Shown here one piece after another: positions 44,330-52,162 of a DNA stretch of 64,000 nucleotides. Origin of the DNA: G963662675 sp963676845. GTDB taxonomy: Bacteria > Bacteroidota > Bacteroidia > Bacteroidales > Prolixibacteraceae. The stretch's first letter is position 1; every line of letters begins with the position of its first letter. The notes beneath the pieces are model-generated. The model was not told the origin of the DNA and did not search any database. It worked only from the letters and a program-made list of their open reading frames with translations. Made by a program: the position numbers and the translations under genes. Where the stretch lies: NCBI GenBank assembly GCA_963676845.2, contig CAXXKK010000006.1, forward strand, positions 1-64,000. The letters are read 5' to 3'.

Positions 44330-44755
44330 TTATCTTTTTATATAGGTTTTTAAGTTGCCTTTTCTTAGGTCAAAAAGCTTATAATTTCCTTTATTGCTTT
44401 GCAGTTCTTCAATAATCCAGCGCATTTGTTTTTGCATAATTGGAAGGAATTCTTCAGAGCTTTCACTTCCTGTGATAACAGGTACAAAATCAGAATTTGC
44501 AATTTTAATATTTTGCCCAAATCTTTTAGATACCAAGACATTTACTCCTAATTCTTTTATAAATTCAACAAATTCTTTCCCATGGGCAGCATTAATATGA
44601 ACAGTTGGTTTGTTGATGTTTGGGTTTTTAACTTCCTGATCAAAAATAAATTGATTTTCCACCCAATTATAGATGAGATATTTTTCGGCTTGACCGAAGA
44701 ACGTCATTTCAAAAACATTTTCGTTAGATACAGCAAAAGCAATTCTTGGTGTCAT
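44330..44755 (-). CDS. NifX/dinitrogenase iron-molybdenum cofactor-fold protein, long form
   Basis: 141 residues. The N-terminal 110 residues show the DiNase fold: RIAFAVSNENVFEMTFFGQAEKYLIY with VHINAAHGKEFVEFIKELGVNVLVSKRFG. Family members carry metal clusters in transit (NifX, NafY, ORP). The C-terminal helical tail (EEFLPIMQKQMRWIIEEL) is unusual for this family. The third such gene of the operon, preceded by AGGAG before its ATG. It lies 120 bases after the second MinD-like ATPase gene. Confidence 0.82.
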   Translation of the reverse strand: MTPRIAFAVSNENVFEMTFFGQAEKYLIYNWVENQFIFDQEVKNPNINKPTVHINAAHGKEFVEFIKELGVNVLVSKRFGQNIKIANSDFVPVITGSESSEEFLPIMQKQMRWIIEELQSNKGNYKLFDLRKGNLKTYIKR

Positions 44756-44875
44756 AGTGTAAATCTCCTGTAATCATTAATTTTAGTTTTTCGTTTATAT
44801 TTCCAACCTATCTAAAACCAGTATAAATCATATTATTTGTCAATGATATGGCCATCATTTTCTTTGATGATTCAT

Positions 44876-45742
44876 TTATTTACAAAATAAGTGATTCCAA
44901 ATCAATTTTATCTCATTTGTAACCTGAGAATCTGGTGCCCAGTTGATAATATCTTGGCAATTTACCATGGCATCAACGAAAACTTTGTCAAAAGGAATTT
45001 TGCCAATAACCGGTATTTTTAACGATGAGCAGTAATTTTCTATTTCATCAGATATTGATGTGTTAATATCATATTTGTTTATAACCACGTAAGCTTTTGT
45101 TTTGTGTTGACCTACCAATTCAATGATTCTTTTTAGATCATGAAGCCCCGATTGACTTGGTTCTGTAACCAATACAACTTTTTGAATTCCCGTTAGTGTT
45201 GAAATAGCCGGACATCCAATTCCCGGAGGGCCGTCGATAAGAATCGTATCAGCACTGATTTCTTCAGCTATTTTACGAGCTTCTTCGCGAACAACATTTA
45301 CTAATTTACCCGAATTGTCTTCTCCCGGAGCAAGGCGGGCATGGATCATTTTTCCGTTTAAAATATCACCTGCATACCAACGACTTTTATCAAAATCTAT
45401 CATGTCTATGGCTCCTTCCGGACATACCCGATAGCACAGCTGGCAACCGTCGCAAGCAGTTCCTGTAATTTCTATCTGGTCGTTTTTTATCGATATTGCA
45501 TCAAACCGGCAGTAGTTTAAGCATGTCCCACAATTTGTGCATTTGTTTCTATCGATAGTCGCTTTTTGACCAGATATATATACTTCTTCACGGAAATTTT
45601 CAGGTTGAAGAATTAGGTGTAGGTTTGCCGCATCTACATCACAATCTGCAACAACAATTTTGTCAGCCAACGAAGTGAGTGCTGCACTTAAACTTGATTT
45701 TCCAGTCCCACCTTTACCGCTTAATATTGCAATTTCTTCCAC
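44876..45742 (-). CDS. MinD/ParA-type ATPase with inserted 2[4Fe-4S] ferredoxin domain (second copy)
   Basis: 288 residues. Deviant Walker A GKGGTGKSS (residues 9-17), a ferredoxin insert at about 60-112 with CTNCGTCLNYC and CDGCQLCYRVC (two CxxCxxCxxxC sets), and the Walker B-like DTILIDGPPGIGCPAI. This domain order is that of the ferredoxin-MinD proteins of the ORP complex of Desulfovibrio and of the Mrp-like cluster proteins of anaerobes. The start sits one base after the stop of the first copy (45744), so they are co-translated. Probably handles Fe-S or Mo/Cu cluster assembly together with the NifX-like proteins. Confidence 0.93.
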   Translation of the reverse strand: MEEIAILSGKGGTGKSSLSAALTSLADKIVVADCDVDAANLHLILQPENFREEVYISGQKATIDRNKCTNCGTCLNYCRFDAISIKNDQIEITGTACDGCQLCYRVCPEGAIDMIDFDKSRWYAGDILNGKMIHARLAPGEDNSGKLVNVVREEARKIAEEISADTILIDGPPGIGCPAISTLTGIQKVVLVTEPSQSGLHDLKRIIELVGQHKTKAYVVINKYDINTSISDEIENYCSSLKIPVIGKIPFDKVFVDAMVNCQDIINWAPDSQVTNEIKLIWNHLFCK

Positions 45743-45743
45743 C

Positions 45744-46592
45744 TTAAATTTCTTTTAGTATTGAGTTGTATAGTTCTTTAAAAATATCCAGATATTCCGG
45801 CATTTCATCTGTAATGAGATTTCCTTTTGAGTATATTTCTGCAATTTTTCGATCGAATGGAATTTCTCCTAAAAGCTTAATGTCATTTTCATTTAAGTAT
45901 TCTTTTACTGAATTATTTCCCAAGTCAGCACGATTAATAAGAACTCCAAAAGGTTTTTTAATTTCTTGTAAGGTCTCAACAGAAAGTTTCAGGTCGTTTA
46001 ACCCGAAAGGTGTGGGTTCTGTAACCAGCACTATATAATCTGCATTTTCGGCTGTTGCAATAAAAGGGCAGGATGTTCCCGGCGGTGCATCTAAAATGGT
46101 AAGGTGCCCGTTTTTTGCATCTTTTACCGCTTCATGGATTAATGGAACAGAAGAATATACTCCAATTTCACTTCTGCTTTCAAAAAGTGCTGAATTATCA
46201 TCAATTTCATATTTTGAAATGGTGCCTACAATTTTTTCCTGTTCGGTTATTGCCCCGAATTTACAAGCATAGGAACATGCCCCACAGTCGTGGCACAAAT
46301 CCTCAATGACTTGTATCTTTTTCAGTTCTTTCAACAGAACTAATGCGTTGTATGTGCAATACTCCTGGCATTTCCCACAAAAAGTGCATTGGTTGGGGTC
46401 TATTACCGGAATGTGTTGCGTTACAATTTGTTCTTCAATAAAATTCCCTTTAATAAACTGAAGGTCGTTTGGCTCTTCCGAATCACAATCAATCAGCAGG
46501 GTGGGTTGATTCTTTTTTATTGTGTTGAATAGATTGGTTGAAACAAGTGTTTTCCCTGTTCCTCCTTTGCCGCTGGCAATTGCTATCTTCAT
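45744..46592 (-). CDS. MinD/ParA-type ATPase with inserted 2[4Fe-4S] ferredoxin domain (first copy)
   Basis: 282 residues. Walker A GKGGTGKTLVSTNLF (residues 8-22), ferredoxin insert at about 60-112 with CTFCGKCQEYC and CHDCGACSYAC, then LTILDAPPGTSCPFIA. Clear paralogue of the neighbouring gene (same layout and motifs), but with only about half the residues shared, so duplication is old. Together they would form a heterodimeric ATPase complex as in the ORP system (inference). Lies three bases after the DUF89 gene stop. Confidence 0.93.
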   Translation of the reverse strand: MKIAIASGKGGTGKTLVSTNLFNTIKKNQPTLLIDCDSEEPNDLQFIKGNFIEEQIVTQHIPVIDPNQCTFCGKCQEYCTYNALVLLKELKKIQVIEDLCHDCGACSYACKFGAITEQEKIVGTISKYEIDDNSALFESRSEIGVYSSVPLIHEAVKDAKNGHLTILDAPPGTSCPFIATAENADYIVLVTEPTPFGLNDLKLSVETLQEIKKPFGVLINRADLGNNSVKEYLNENDIKLLGEIPFDRKIAEIYSKGNLITDEMPEYLDIFKELYNSILKEI

Positions 46593-46595
46593 GTT

Positions 46596-47447
46596 TTAAA
46601 CTTCTACTTTTTTTACAACAAAATCACCTTTTTGTACTCTCAGTGTTTCTGCAATTACATCACATTTTACCATTAGTAAAAAGAAGATGTTTCCCGATTT
46701 GCTATGCAATAGTCCTTCCAGATTTCCTTGTCCTTTTGAAATAATTACATCTGCATTTTGGTATGCATGAATGAATTCATCAGAGCATTTATCCAAGATG
46801 GTTGATGGAGCATCGTAGCCATTCGAAATTACAGGGACAATCTTATCCAATCCTACATAGTTAGCATCTTCCAGAGTTGCATCATTGATAATTGGTGCTC
46901 CCCGGACAGCATACGTTAAGTTGGGATGATCTATGGTTTCAATAAAAAGCTTGTCAAAAACGATTTCTCCATTATTGTCACCCAGGTAAAGAACCGATTT
47001 TGCATTTTGCAGCTCTTTTTGAAGTAACAGTGAGTCATTAATCGCAAAATCGGAATTTAGTACCTTTTCAATTGTTTCGTTGATGTTATAATGCTCATTT
47101 ACAGCAAAGTCTATGATATTCCCTGAAATGGCTAATCTCAAAGCCATTTCAAAAGAGTTTTCAGCCTGTTTTATTTTTTGCTGAAGTGAACTGTACATCC
47201 CAAGTATTAAATCGTTGCTTTCTTTCTTGCCAACTTTATATGGATCTGAATTTTTAGTTATCTCTTTTATCTGGACATGAAGTTCACGGGCAAACATGGG
47301 TGATGAAAACTCATCTTTTTTTACCATGTAAAGGTTTTTCATCGACTCTGCAAACTCTTCAGCTTGTCCTATTTCGATGTCTTCCTTGCTTAATAATTTT
47401 GAAACTGCCCGGTTAAAACAGTCATAGCAACGTTGATCAAATGCCAT
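46596..47447 (-). CDS. DUF89 family metal-dependent phosphatase
   Basis: 283 residues. FDQRCYDCFNRAV at the start, GDNNGEIVFDKLF (about 154-166, metal site), SKGQGNLEGLL (about 244-254) and the C-terminal VKCDVIAETLRVQKGDF match the DUF89/ARMT1 family, reported as metal-dependent phosphatases that remove damaged or stray metabolite phosphates. The gene commonly accompanies ferredoxin-MinD clusters in anaerobes. N-terminal Cys pair CYDC may bind metal. Between the second NifX-like gene (12-base gap) and the first MinD gene (three-base gap). Confidence 0.88.
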   Translation of the reverse strand: MAFDQRCYDCFNRAVSKLLSKEDIEIGQAEEFAESMKNLYMVKKDEFSSPMFARELHVQIKEITKNSDPYKVGKKESNDLILGMYSSLQQKIKQAENSFEMALRLAISGNIIDFAVNEHYNINETIEKVLNSDFAINDSLLLQKELQNAKSVLYLGDNNGEIVFDKLFIETIDHPNLTYAVRGAPIINDATLEDANYVGLDKIVPVISNGYDAPSTILDKCSDEFIHAYQNADVIISKGQGNLEGLLHSKSGNIFFLLMVKCDVIAETLRVQKGDFVVKKVEV

Positions 47448-47459
47448 TCTTAAAAACGA

Positions 47460-47795
47460 TTAATGGTCACAGGCATTACTGCCAGTTGTAAGTGTTTTAT
47501 TAATAAAATCTTCTGCGAGTTCTTGTGGTCCTTTAATTTCTGCGCCAACACTAACTTCGATGTTTTGTTGATTGAACAAACTGATTGCTTTTTGTCCAAT
47601 ACCTGCAGCAATTACATGCGTTACTCCATGTTCTGCTAACCATTTTGGAAGTAATCCTGGTTGGTGAGGAGGAGAAGTAAGTTCGTTGATAGCACTAACT
47701 GAATTTTCATTAATATCAACAATTGCAAATTGAGGACAATGTCCAAAGTGTGAGCTTAACACTCCATTGTCTGTAGGGATCGCTATTTTTATCAT
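47460..47795 (-). CDS. NifX/DiNase-fold protein, short form
   Basis: 111 residues, essentially the bare DiNase domain: KIAIPTDNGVLSSHFGHCPQFAIVD and GVTHVIAAGIGQKAISLF. The SSHFGHCP motif with a Cys and His resembles the metal-binding edge of ORP/NifX. The C-terminus has ACDH, a further potential ligand. Likely small metal-cofactor carrier acting with the MinD-like ATPases. Seventy-one bases separate it from the DUF5320 miniprotein gene. Confidence 0.9.
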   Translation of the reverse strand: MIKIAIPTDNGVLSSHFGHCPQFAIVDINENSVSAINELTSPPHQPGLLPKWLAEHGVTHVIAAGIGQKAISLFNQQNIEVSVGAEIKGPQELAEDFINKTLTTGSNACDH

Positions 47796-47866
47796 TATCG
47801 TATTTTGTTTTTAAATGTTTAAACACAGCATAAGCGAATATACTGGGAATATTAAATTTTATAATT

Positions 47867-48076
47867 TTAATTGCCGTTTCCAGAGAAACGACCTCTTCCG
47901 ATACTTTTCCCGAATTCTTTGTTTTTTCTTTTTAGTCTTAAAGGGCGATTCATCTCTTCATTTGAAGTGTCATCAGAATCGTTTCGGAATAATCCTTTTT
48001 TATTTCCGCATTCCCCTTTTGCCCTGCCTGTCATAGGTCCTTTGCCTTCAGGGCCTTTTTTATTGAATCCTGGCAT
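47867..48076 (-). CDS. DUF5320 miniprotein
   Basis: 69 residues, very basic and Gly-rich; the N-terminus MPGFNKKGPEGKGPMTGRA is the DUF5320 signature (MPGxDGxGPxGxGPMTGRGxG). No membrane or signal segment. A single Cys (KGECGN) remains. Such miniproteins are always seen next to NifX-like and MinD-ferredoxin genes, which suggests a role in the same metal complex, but their biochemistry is unknown. It is preceded by a strong Shine-Dalgarno sequence. Confidence 0.85.
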   Translation of the reverse strand: MPGFNKKGPEGKGPMTGRAKGECGNKKGLFRNDSDDTSNEEMNRPLRLKRKNKEFGKSIGRGRFSGNGN

Positions 48077-48080
48077 AGTT

Positions 48081-48089
48081 ACCTCCTTT
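48081..48089 (-). promoter_or_regulatory. Strong Shine-Dalgarno site before DUF5320 gene
   Basis: Minus-strand AAAGGAGGT, about five bases before the ATG at 48076; a near-perfect match to the anti-Shine-Dalgarno sequence, unusual in this genome. Confidence 0.65.
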
Positions 48090-48408
48090 AGTTTTTATTA
48101 ATGGTATTTAAAATATCCTGAATAGTTTTGTCTTTATCATTAATCATTATCATCTGTATTTCTAAAGATTCCATGATAGACTTTGCTTTGCCTCCAAATT
48201 CTCCGGAAATAACCTGAGTTACTCCTTCTTTTGCAATAAATTGAGCTGATGCGGGACCTGCACCTCCTGTTGCATCTTTATTGGGGTTTTCCAAAAACTC
48301 TGTAGAGTTTGTTTCTACATTATAAATTGCAAAGTAAGAGCATCTTCCAAAGCGGCTATCTAGTTTCGCTTCTAATTTGTTTTCTGTGGATGTGATTGCT
48401 ATTTTCAT
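48088..48408 (-). CDS. NifX/DiNase-fold protein (ORP-like)
   Basis: 106 residues from the ATG at 48408; an upstream frame extension of 16 codons has no domain sense. DiNase fold: KIAITSTENKLEAKLDSRFG and EGVTQVISGEFGGKAKSIM. RFGRCSYFAIYN carries the Cys typical of ORP/NifB-type carriers. First gene of the operon; the palindrome and promoter-like box lie 33-55 bases upstream. Confidence 0.9.
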   Translation of the reverse strand: MKIAITSTENKLEAKLDSRFGRCSYFAIYNVETNSTEFLENPNKDATGGAGPASAQFIAKEGVTQVISGEFGGKAKSIMESLEIQMIMINDKDKTIQDILNTINKN

Positions 48409-48440
48409 ATAATCATTAATTAATTTCAATATAAACAACA

Positions 48441-48463
48441 CAAATATAGTGAACATTTGTTCA
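48441..48463 (-). promoter_or_regulatory. Palindromic operator beside -7 promoter box of the ORP-like operon
   Basis: Plus-strand 48441-48448 is CAAATATA, i.e. TATATTTG on the minus strand, a perfect Bacteroidota -7 element. It is followed at 48450-48463 by TGAACATTTGTTCA, a perfect 6-2-6 palindrome lying where the spacer to the -33 element would be; no clear -33 TTTG is present. The layout fits a repressor site, or an activator-dependent promoter. No regulator gene is adjacent. Confidence 0.5.
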
Positions 48464-48519
48464 TTAATGAATAGTTTTTGAAAATATTATTCATACAGCA
48501 TGAATTTTTCATATACAAA

Positions 48520-48545
48520 AAAAGCTACCTATATAGGTAGCTTTT
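48520..48545. terminator. Terminator downstream of pyruvate kinase
   Basis: Perfect 12-base stem AAAAGCTACCTA (48520-48531) / TAGGTAGCTTTT (48534-48545). It lies 21 bases after the pyk stop on the minus strand. Confidence 0.85.
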
Positions 48546-48566
48546 CATATCTTGGAAAGAGTCTTA

Positions 48567-49982
48567 TTAATTATTCTTTTCTGTTAATTTTTCAACAGTA
48601 GAAATTTCCATGAATGTTGATCCTCCACCAACACCAAAACTTCCACCTACATAAATAATGGTATCGTCATATTGTAATCTTCCGGATTCTACTAATCCTC
48701 CAAGAGCGAGACGCATCATTTTAAACCTATTTTTCTTCGGTTCAACCATTCTTGCTCTAACACCATAAGATAAGGCCAATTGTCTGGCTGTTGTCATGTC
48801 GTAACATTGGGCAAAAATAGGATTTGTACCACGGAAAGCAGCTAGGTATCTTGCTGTACGACCAGAAATTGTATTTGTAACAATTGCTTTAGTATTCATT
48901 CTCTCTGAAGCGTGAATTGCTGCATCAACTAAGTATGAAACAACTTCGTTATCAGTGTCGGGTATTACAATATCGTTGCGTTTGTCTTTGCTTGGCTCAA
49001 CTTCCTGAGCAATTCGTTTCATGTATTTAACGGCATCAACCGGATATTTACCATGAGCAGTTTCACCACTAAGCATGATTGCATCAACACGAGAATAAAT
49101 TGCATTGGCAACATCACTAATTTCTGCACGAGTAGGTCGTGGATTGTCAATCATGCTGTGAAGCATTTGTGTTGCAACGATAACCGGCTTTTTACGTTGA
49201 ACAGCTTTCTTCGTTAATAAACGCTGAATGCTTGGAATTTTTTCAGCATCAATTTCAATTCCCAGGTCACCACGGGCTACCATAATACCGTAGGCATGAT
49301 CAAGGATTTCGTCGATGTTATTAACTCCGTCCAGGTTTTCGATTTTTGCAATAATTTTTATTGGGCTATTATGCTTATCCAGAATCTTTTGAACTGCAAT
49401 CACATCTTCTTTATTGCGAACAAATGAGTGGGCAATAAAGTCAACACCCATTTCTGCTGCTAATTCAATAAAACCTTCGTCTTTGGGAGTAATTGATGGA
49501 AGATTTGCGCTAAATCCTGGAGTATTGATACTTTTCTTATTTTTGATAACTCCACTGTTGTCAACCCGGCAAAGAACATAGTCTGCTTCTTTTTTCACTA
49601 CGCTTAAGCCTAGCTCGCCGTCATCGATTAATATTTTACCATCTTCTGGAACTTCAACATGGAAATTCGAGTAGGATGTTTGTAGAACTTCGCGACCTTC
49701 CTTGCTGGCTCGTTCAAGACCAGAAACTTCAATATGTTGTCCTTCTTCAACTTCAAAAGATTCAATTCCTGTGGTTCTGATTTCCGGACCTTTGGTGTCA
49801 ACCAGGATAGCTATCCTGTCCGAAACAGTGCGAATATTTTTAACAACTTCTCTGGCACTATCATGAGTGATATGTGCAGTATTAAGTCGAGCTACATTCA
49901 TTCCCGCAGTAAATAATGATTCAATAAAATCAACTTCACATCTTCTATCTGAAATGCTGGCAACAATTTTAGTGTGTTTCAT
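48567..49982 (-). CDS. pyk: Pyruvate kinase
   Basis: 471 residues from the ATG at 49982 (MKHTKIVASIS; a TTG two codons upstream is not used). Motifs in order: GMNVARLNTAH (substrate site), PGFSANLPSITPKD, IIAKIENLDGVNNIDEIL with the catalytic Lys, VARGDLGIEI and VIVATQMLHSMIDNPRPTRAE, then an allosteric C-terminal domain. Makes ATP and pyruvate from phosphoenolpyruvate. The N-terminal signature lacks the extended tail of type I enzymes. A TATTTTTG box (minus strand, 50022-50015) may be its -7 promoter element. Terminated by the hairpin at 48520. Confidence 0.96.
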   Translation of the reverse strand: MKHTKIVASISDRRCEVDFIESLFTAGMNVARLNTAHITHDSAREVVKNIRTVSDRIAILVDTKGPEIRTTGIESFEVEEGQHIEVSGLERASKEGREVLQTSYSNFHVEVPEDGKILIDDGELGLSVVKKEADYVLCRVDNSGVIKNKKSINTPGFSANLPSITPKDEGFIELAAEMGVDFIAHSFVRNKEDVIAVQKILDKHNSPIKIIAKIENLDGVNNIDEILDHAYGIMVARGDLGIEIDAEKIPSIQRLLTKKAVQRKKPVIVATQMLHSMIDNPRPTRAEISDVANAIYSRVDAIMLSGETAHGKYPVDAVKYMKRIAQEVEPSKDKRNDIVIPDTDNEVVSYLVDAAIHASERMNTKAIVTNTISGRTARYLAAFRGTNPIFAQCYDMTTARQLALSYGVRARMVEPKKNRFKMMRLALGGLVESGRLQYDDTIIYVGGSFGVGGGSTFMEISTVEKLTEKNN

Positions 49983-50536
49983 ATGCAATATGTGTATGTA
50001 AATTTATGGGCGGACAAAAATAGTCTTTTTTTTGAACGACCTAAGAAACTTAGTTTTTCATACGAGAAAATGATATAAACGTTAAGGCTATGTAAAACTT
50101 TATCTCACAAGTTAATAAGTGTCATTTTTTATTGACTTGTAAACACAAGATTCATCTTGTTTTTTGTATGAAATAGTTCTTAGGATTCTTTGTTTAAAAT
50201 TTTACAGTTTTATTGTTTCTTGTCTGCTTTGATAATTAATGTTTTATAAAGCTATTATTCTTTAATATGTATTTTTTTTAATATAAAATTATAGCTTTAG
50301 TATTGGACTTCATTTGTTTTGATGTTTACATGTTCATCTAAATTTTATTTCAGGAAGAGAATTAGGTTAACAAATTGGTGAAAATTGGTAACGAAAATGC
50401 TACATGGCAGATTTTGTAAATTTAGATAGGAAAGTTGTAACTTTAAGGAATTCGGACTTAGATTGAAATAGATTGTTAAAATGCTTATAAAATTCTATAC
50501 TTAAATATTGAAATTACTAATCTAACCCCCTACAAA
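49983..50536. other. Long intergenic region upstream of pyk and the esterase operon
   Basis: 554 AT-rich bases without a gene. It contains the pyk promoter, an orphan terminator-like hairpin (50145-50167), and a larger AT-rich imperfect hairpin with outer arms TAAAGCTAT (50247-50255) and ATAGCTTTA (50291-50299). No further ORF of note was seen. Confidence 0.5.
50145..50167 (+). terminator. Orphan terminator-like hairpin
   Basis: ACAAGAT (50145-50151), a 2-base loop and ATCTTGT (50154-50160) form a perfect 7-base stem followed by a T-run on the plus strand. No annotated plus-strand gene lies upstream, so it may end a short RNA diverging from pyk, or be chance. Confidence 0.35.
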
Positions 50537-52132
50537 ATGAAAAAAATAATTAACGGAAGACTTCGTCTAACGGTAGTTTTGTTGTGCTTGATCTTATTGG
50601 GTGGAATTATAAGTTGTACACAACCCCAAGAATCTCCTTCAGTTAGCAATATTGAAAGTATCCAGGCTTACACTGATTTGTGTTTTTATGGTCAAAAACT
50701 TATTCAAGTTGATGTCTCTTATCAAAACAATGTAGATTTATCCGGAGTAACTTCTGATACCTATACATTAGTGGATCGTGGATATGCAAATCCAGATTTT
50801 GCTGAAGCTACTATTGAATCAGTTGATATAAATGGTCAGGTTGTAACTTTAAATATTACAACAGACACTGAAGCAATGGATGATAATGCTTTAATATACA
50901 GTGGTGATAATGCAACTGGTTCACGTACAAAAAATCCAATAGGTGTTTATGTTACCGGTCCTTGGTATCGTTCTGTTAATGGAACGATTTATTATGGAGC
51001 AGAAGATTCTGAGAATTATAAAGCGAATACAACTGGTGAAGGATATCAAACCCGGGAGTGTTTGGAGTTAAAACTCTATCATAAAGGTGAAACCGCTGAA
51101 GTTGCAGCTTGTCTTGCCAATGAAGATGGTTCCTACAATGCCGAAGGACTTTGGTTGCCAACAATTGATGCCAATTACGGTGAAGATGGATTCCGGTCAT
51201 TTGAAGAACTTGGAATTGAAGTTCCTACAACAGCTACTGATGGTGATCAGTTTGTGAAAGGTTGGGCTTATTTCCCTGAAAATTATGATGTGAACAGAAC
51301 CGAAAAATATCCGATGATTATTACTATCCAAGGTTATGGTATTTCATACTGGAAGCTTGAAGATGGAACAAACAACTTTGGGACAGGATTGAGCTTTGAT
51401 GGTTCGGGATTCCGTTGGATGGGCAATGATGTTATTGTTTTAAATATCCATGACCGAAGCCATACTGGTGGCGAAGCCTATAAATTTTGGGTGGATGATT
51501 ATCACATGATTCAATATTTCATTGCAAATTATAATGCTGATGAACACGACATTACATTAACCGGTAATTCGCGTGGAACCATGGCTGTTAATACAATTGC
51601 TTCAACTTATCCGGGGTTAATAAATACGTTGATTATTAATAATGGCTCAATGGGTAACGGAAAAGCTGGAAGTGGAATGTTTAATGGTACCTGGGGAGAT
51701 GAAGAATGGCAAGCTGCTGCAGGAAACGGAATGAGTATCTGGGCTTTCGATGGAGAGCAGGATACTAATAACATTGACGTTTATCAGAATGCAATTTCTT
51801 ACTACAAAGCAGCTGGTTGGTCTGATGAATGGATTGTTGAAAATATTCGCCTTACTGGCTTCCCTTCAGAATTATATTATTACTGGGGAGATTCCGATCA
51901 CTCAACTACAAAATTGAACTACTGGTATTTCTTTGATGAATTGTATTATGGACCAGACGTTGACATTGTAAACGGAGAATTGGTTTATAATTCAAAATTG
52001 AATGTGGGAGATACTTATCAGTTAGATGGAGCTTTAAATGATGGTACCTACAATAAAGCAGGTTATGATTATGTGCTTTATGGTGAAACATTAAAAGATT
52101 GGGTACTTTCAAGAGATTGGGAAACTCGTTAA
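50537..52132 (+). CDS. Exported alpha/beta-hydrolase lipoprotein with N-terminal beta domain
   Basis: 531 residues; lipoprotein signal with lipobox GIISC (Cys at about 27). A beta-rich N-terminal domain (about 35-235, without known family) leads to an alpha/beta-hydrolase: GWAYFPENYDVNRTEKYPMI, nucleophile S345 in LTGNSRGTMAV, and VENIRLTGFPSELYYYWGDSDHS carrying the putative catalytic Asp/His. The GNSRG elbow differs from the usual GxSxG with a basic residue. Role as esterase or peptidase on the cell surface is likely; substrate unknown. First gene of a three-gene esterase operon (30-base gap to the next). Confidence 0.8.
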   Translation: MKKIINGRLRLTVVLLCLILLGGIISCTQPQESPSVSNIESIQAYTDLCFYGQKLIQVDVSYQNNVDLSGVTSDTYTLVDRGYANPDFAEATIESVDINGQVVTLNITTDTEAMDDNALIYSGDNATGSRTKNPIGVYVTGPWYRSVNGTIYYGAEDSENYKANTTGEGYQTRECLELKLYHKGETAEVAACLANEDGSYNAEGLWLPTIDANYGEDGFRSFEELGIEVPTTATDGDQFVKGWAYFPENYDVNRTEKYPMIITIQGYGISYWKLEDGTNNFGTGLSFDGSGFRWMGNDVIVLNIHDRSHTGGEAYKFWVDDYHMIQYFIANYNADEHDITLTGNSRGTMAVNTIASTYPGLINTLIINNGSMGNGKAGSGMFNGTWGDEEWQAAAGNGMSIWAFDGEQDTNNIDVYQNAISYYKAAGWSDEWIVENIRLTGFPSELYYYWGDSDHSTTKLNYWYFFDELYYGPDVDIVNGELVYNSKLNVGDTYQLDGALNDGTYNKAGYDYVLYGETLKDWVLSRDWETR

Positions 52133-52162
52133 CAAAAATTGAAAATCAGATATAGTATTACG

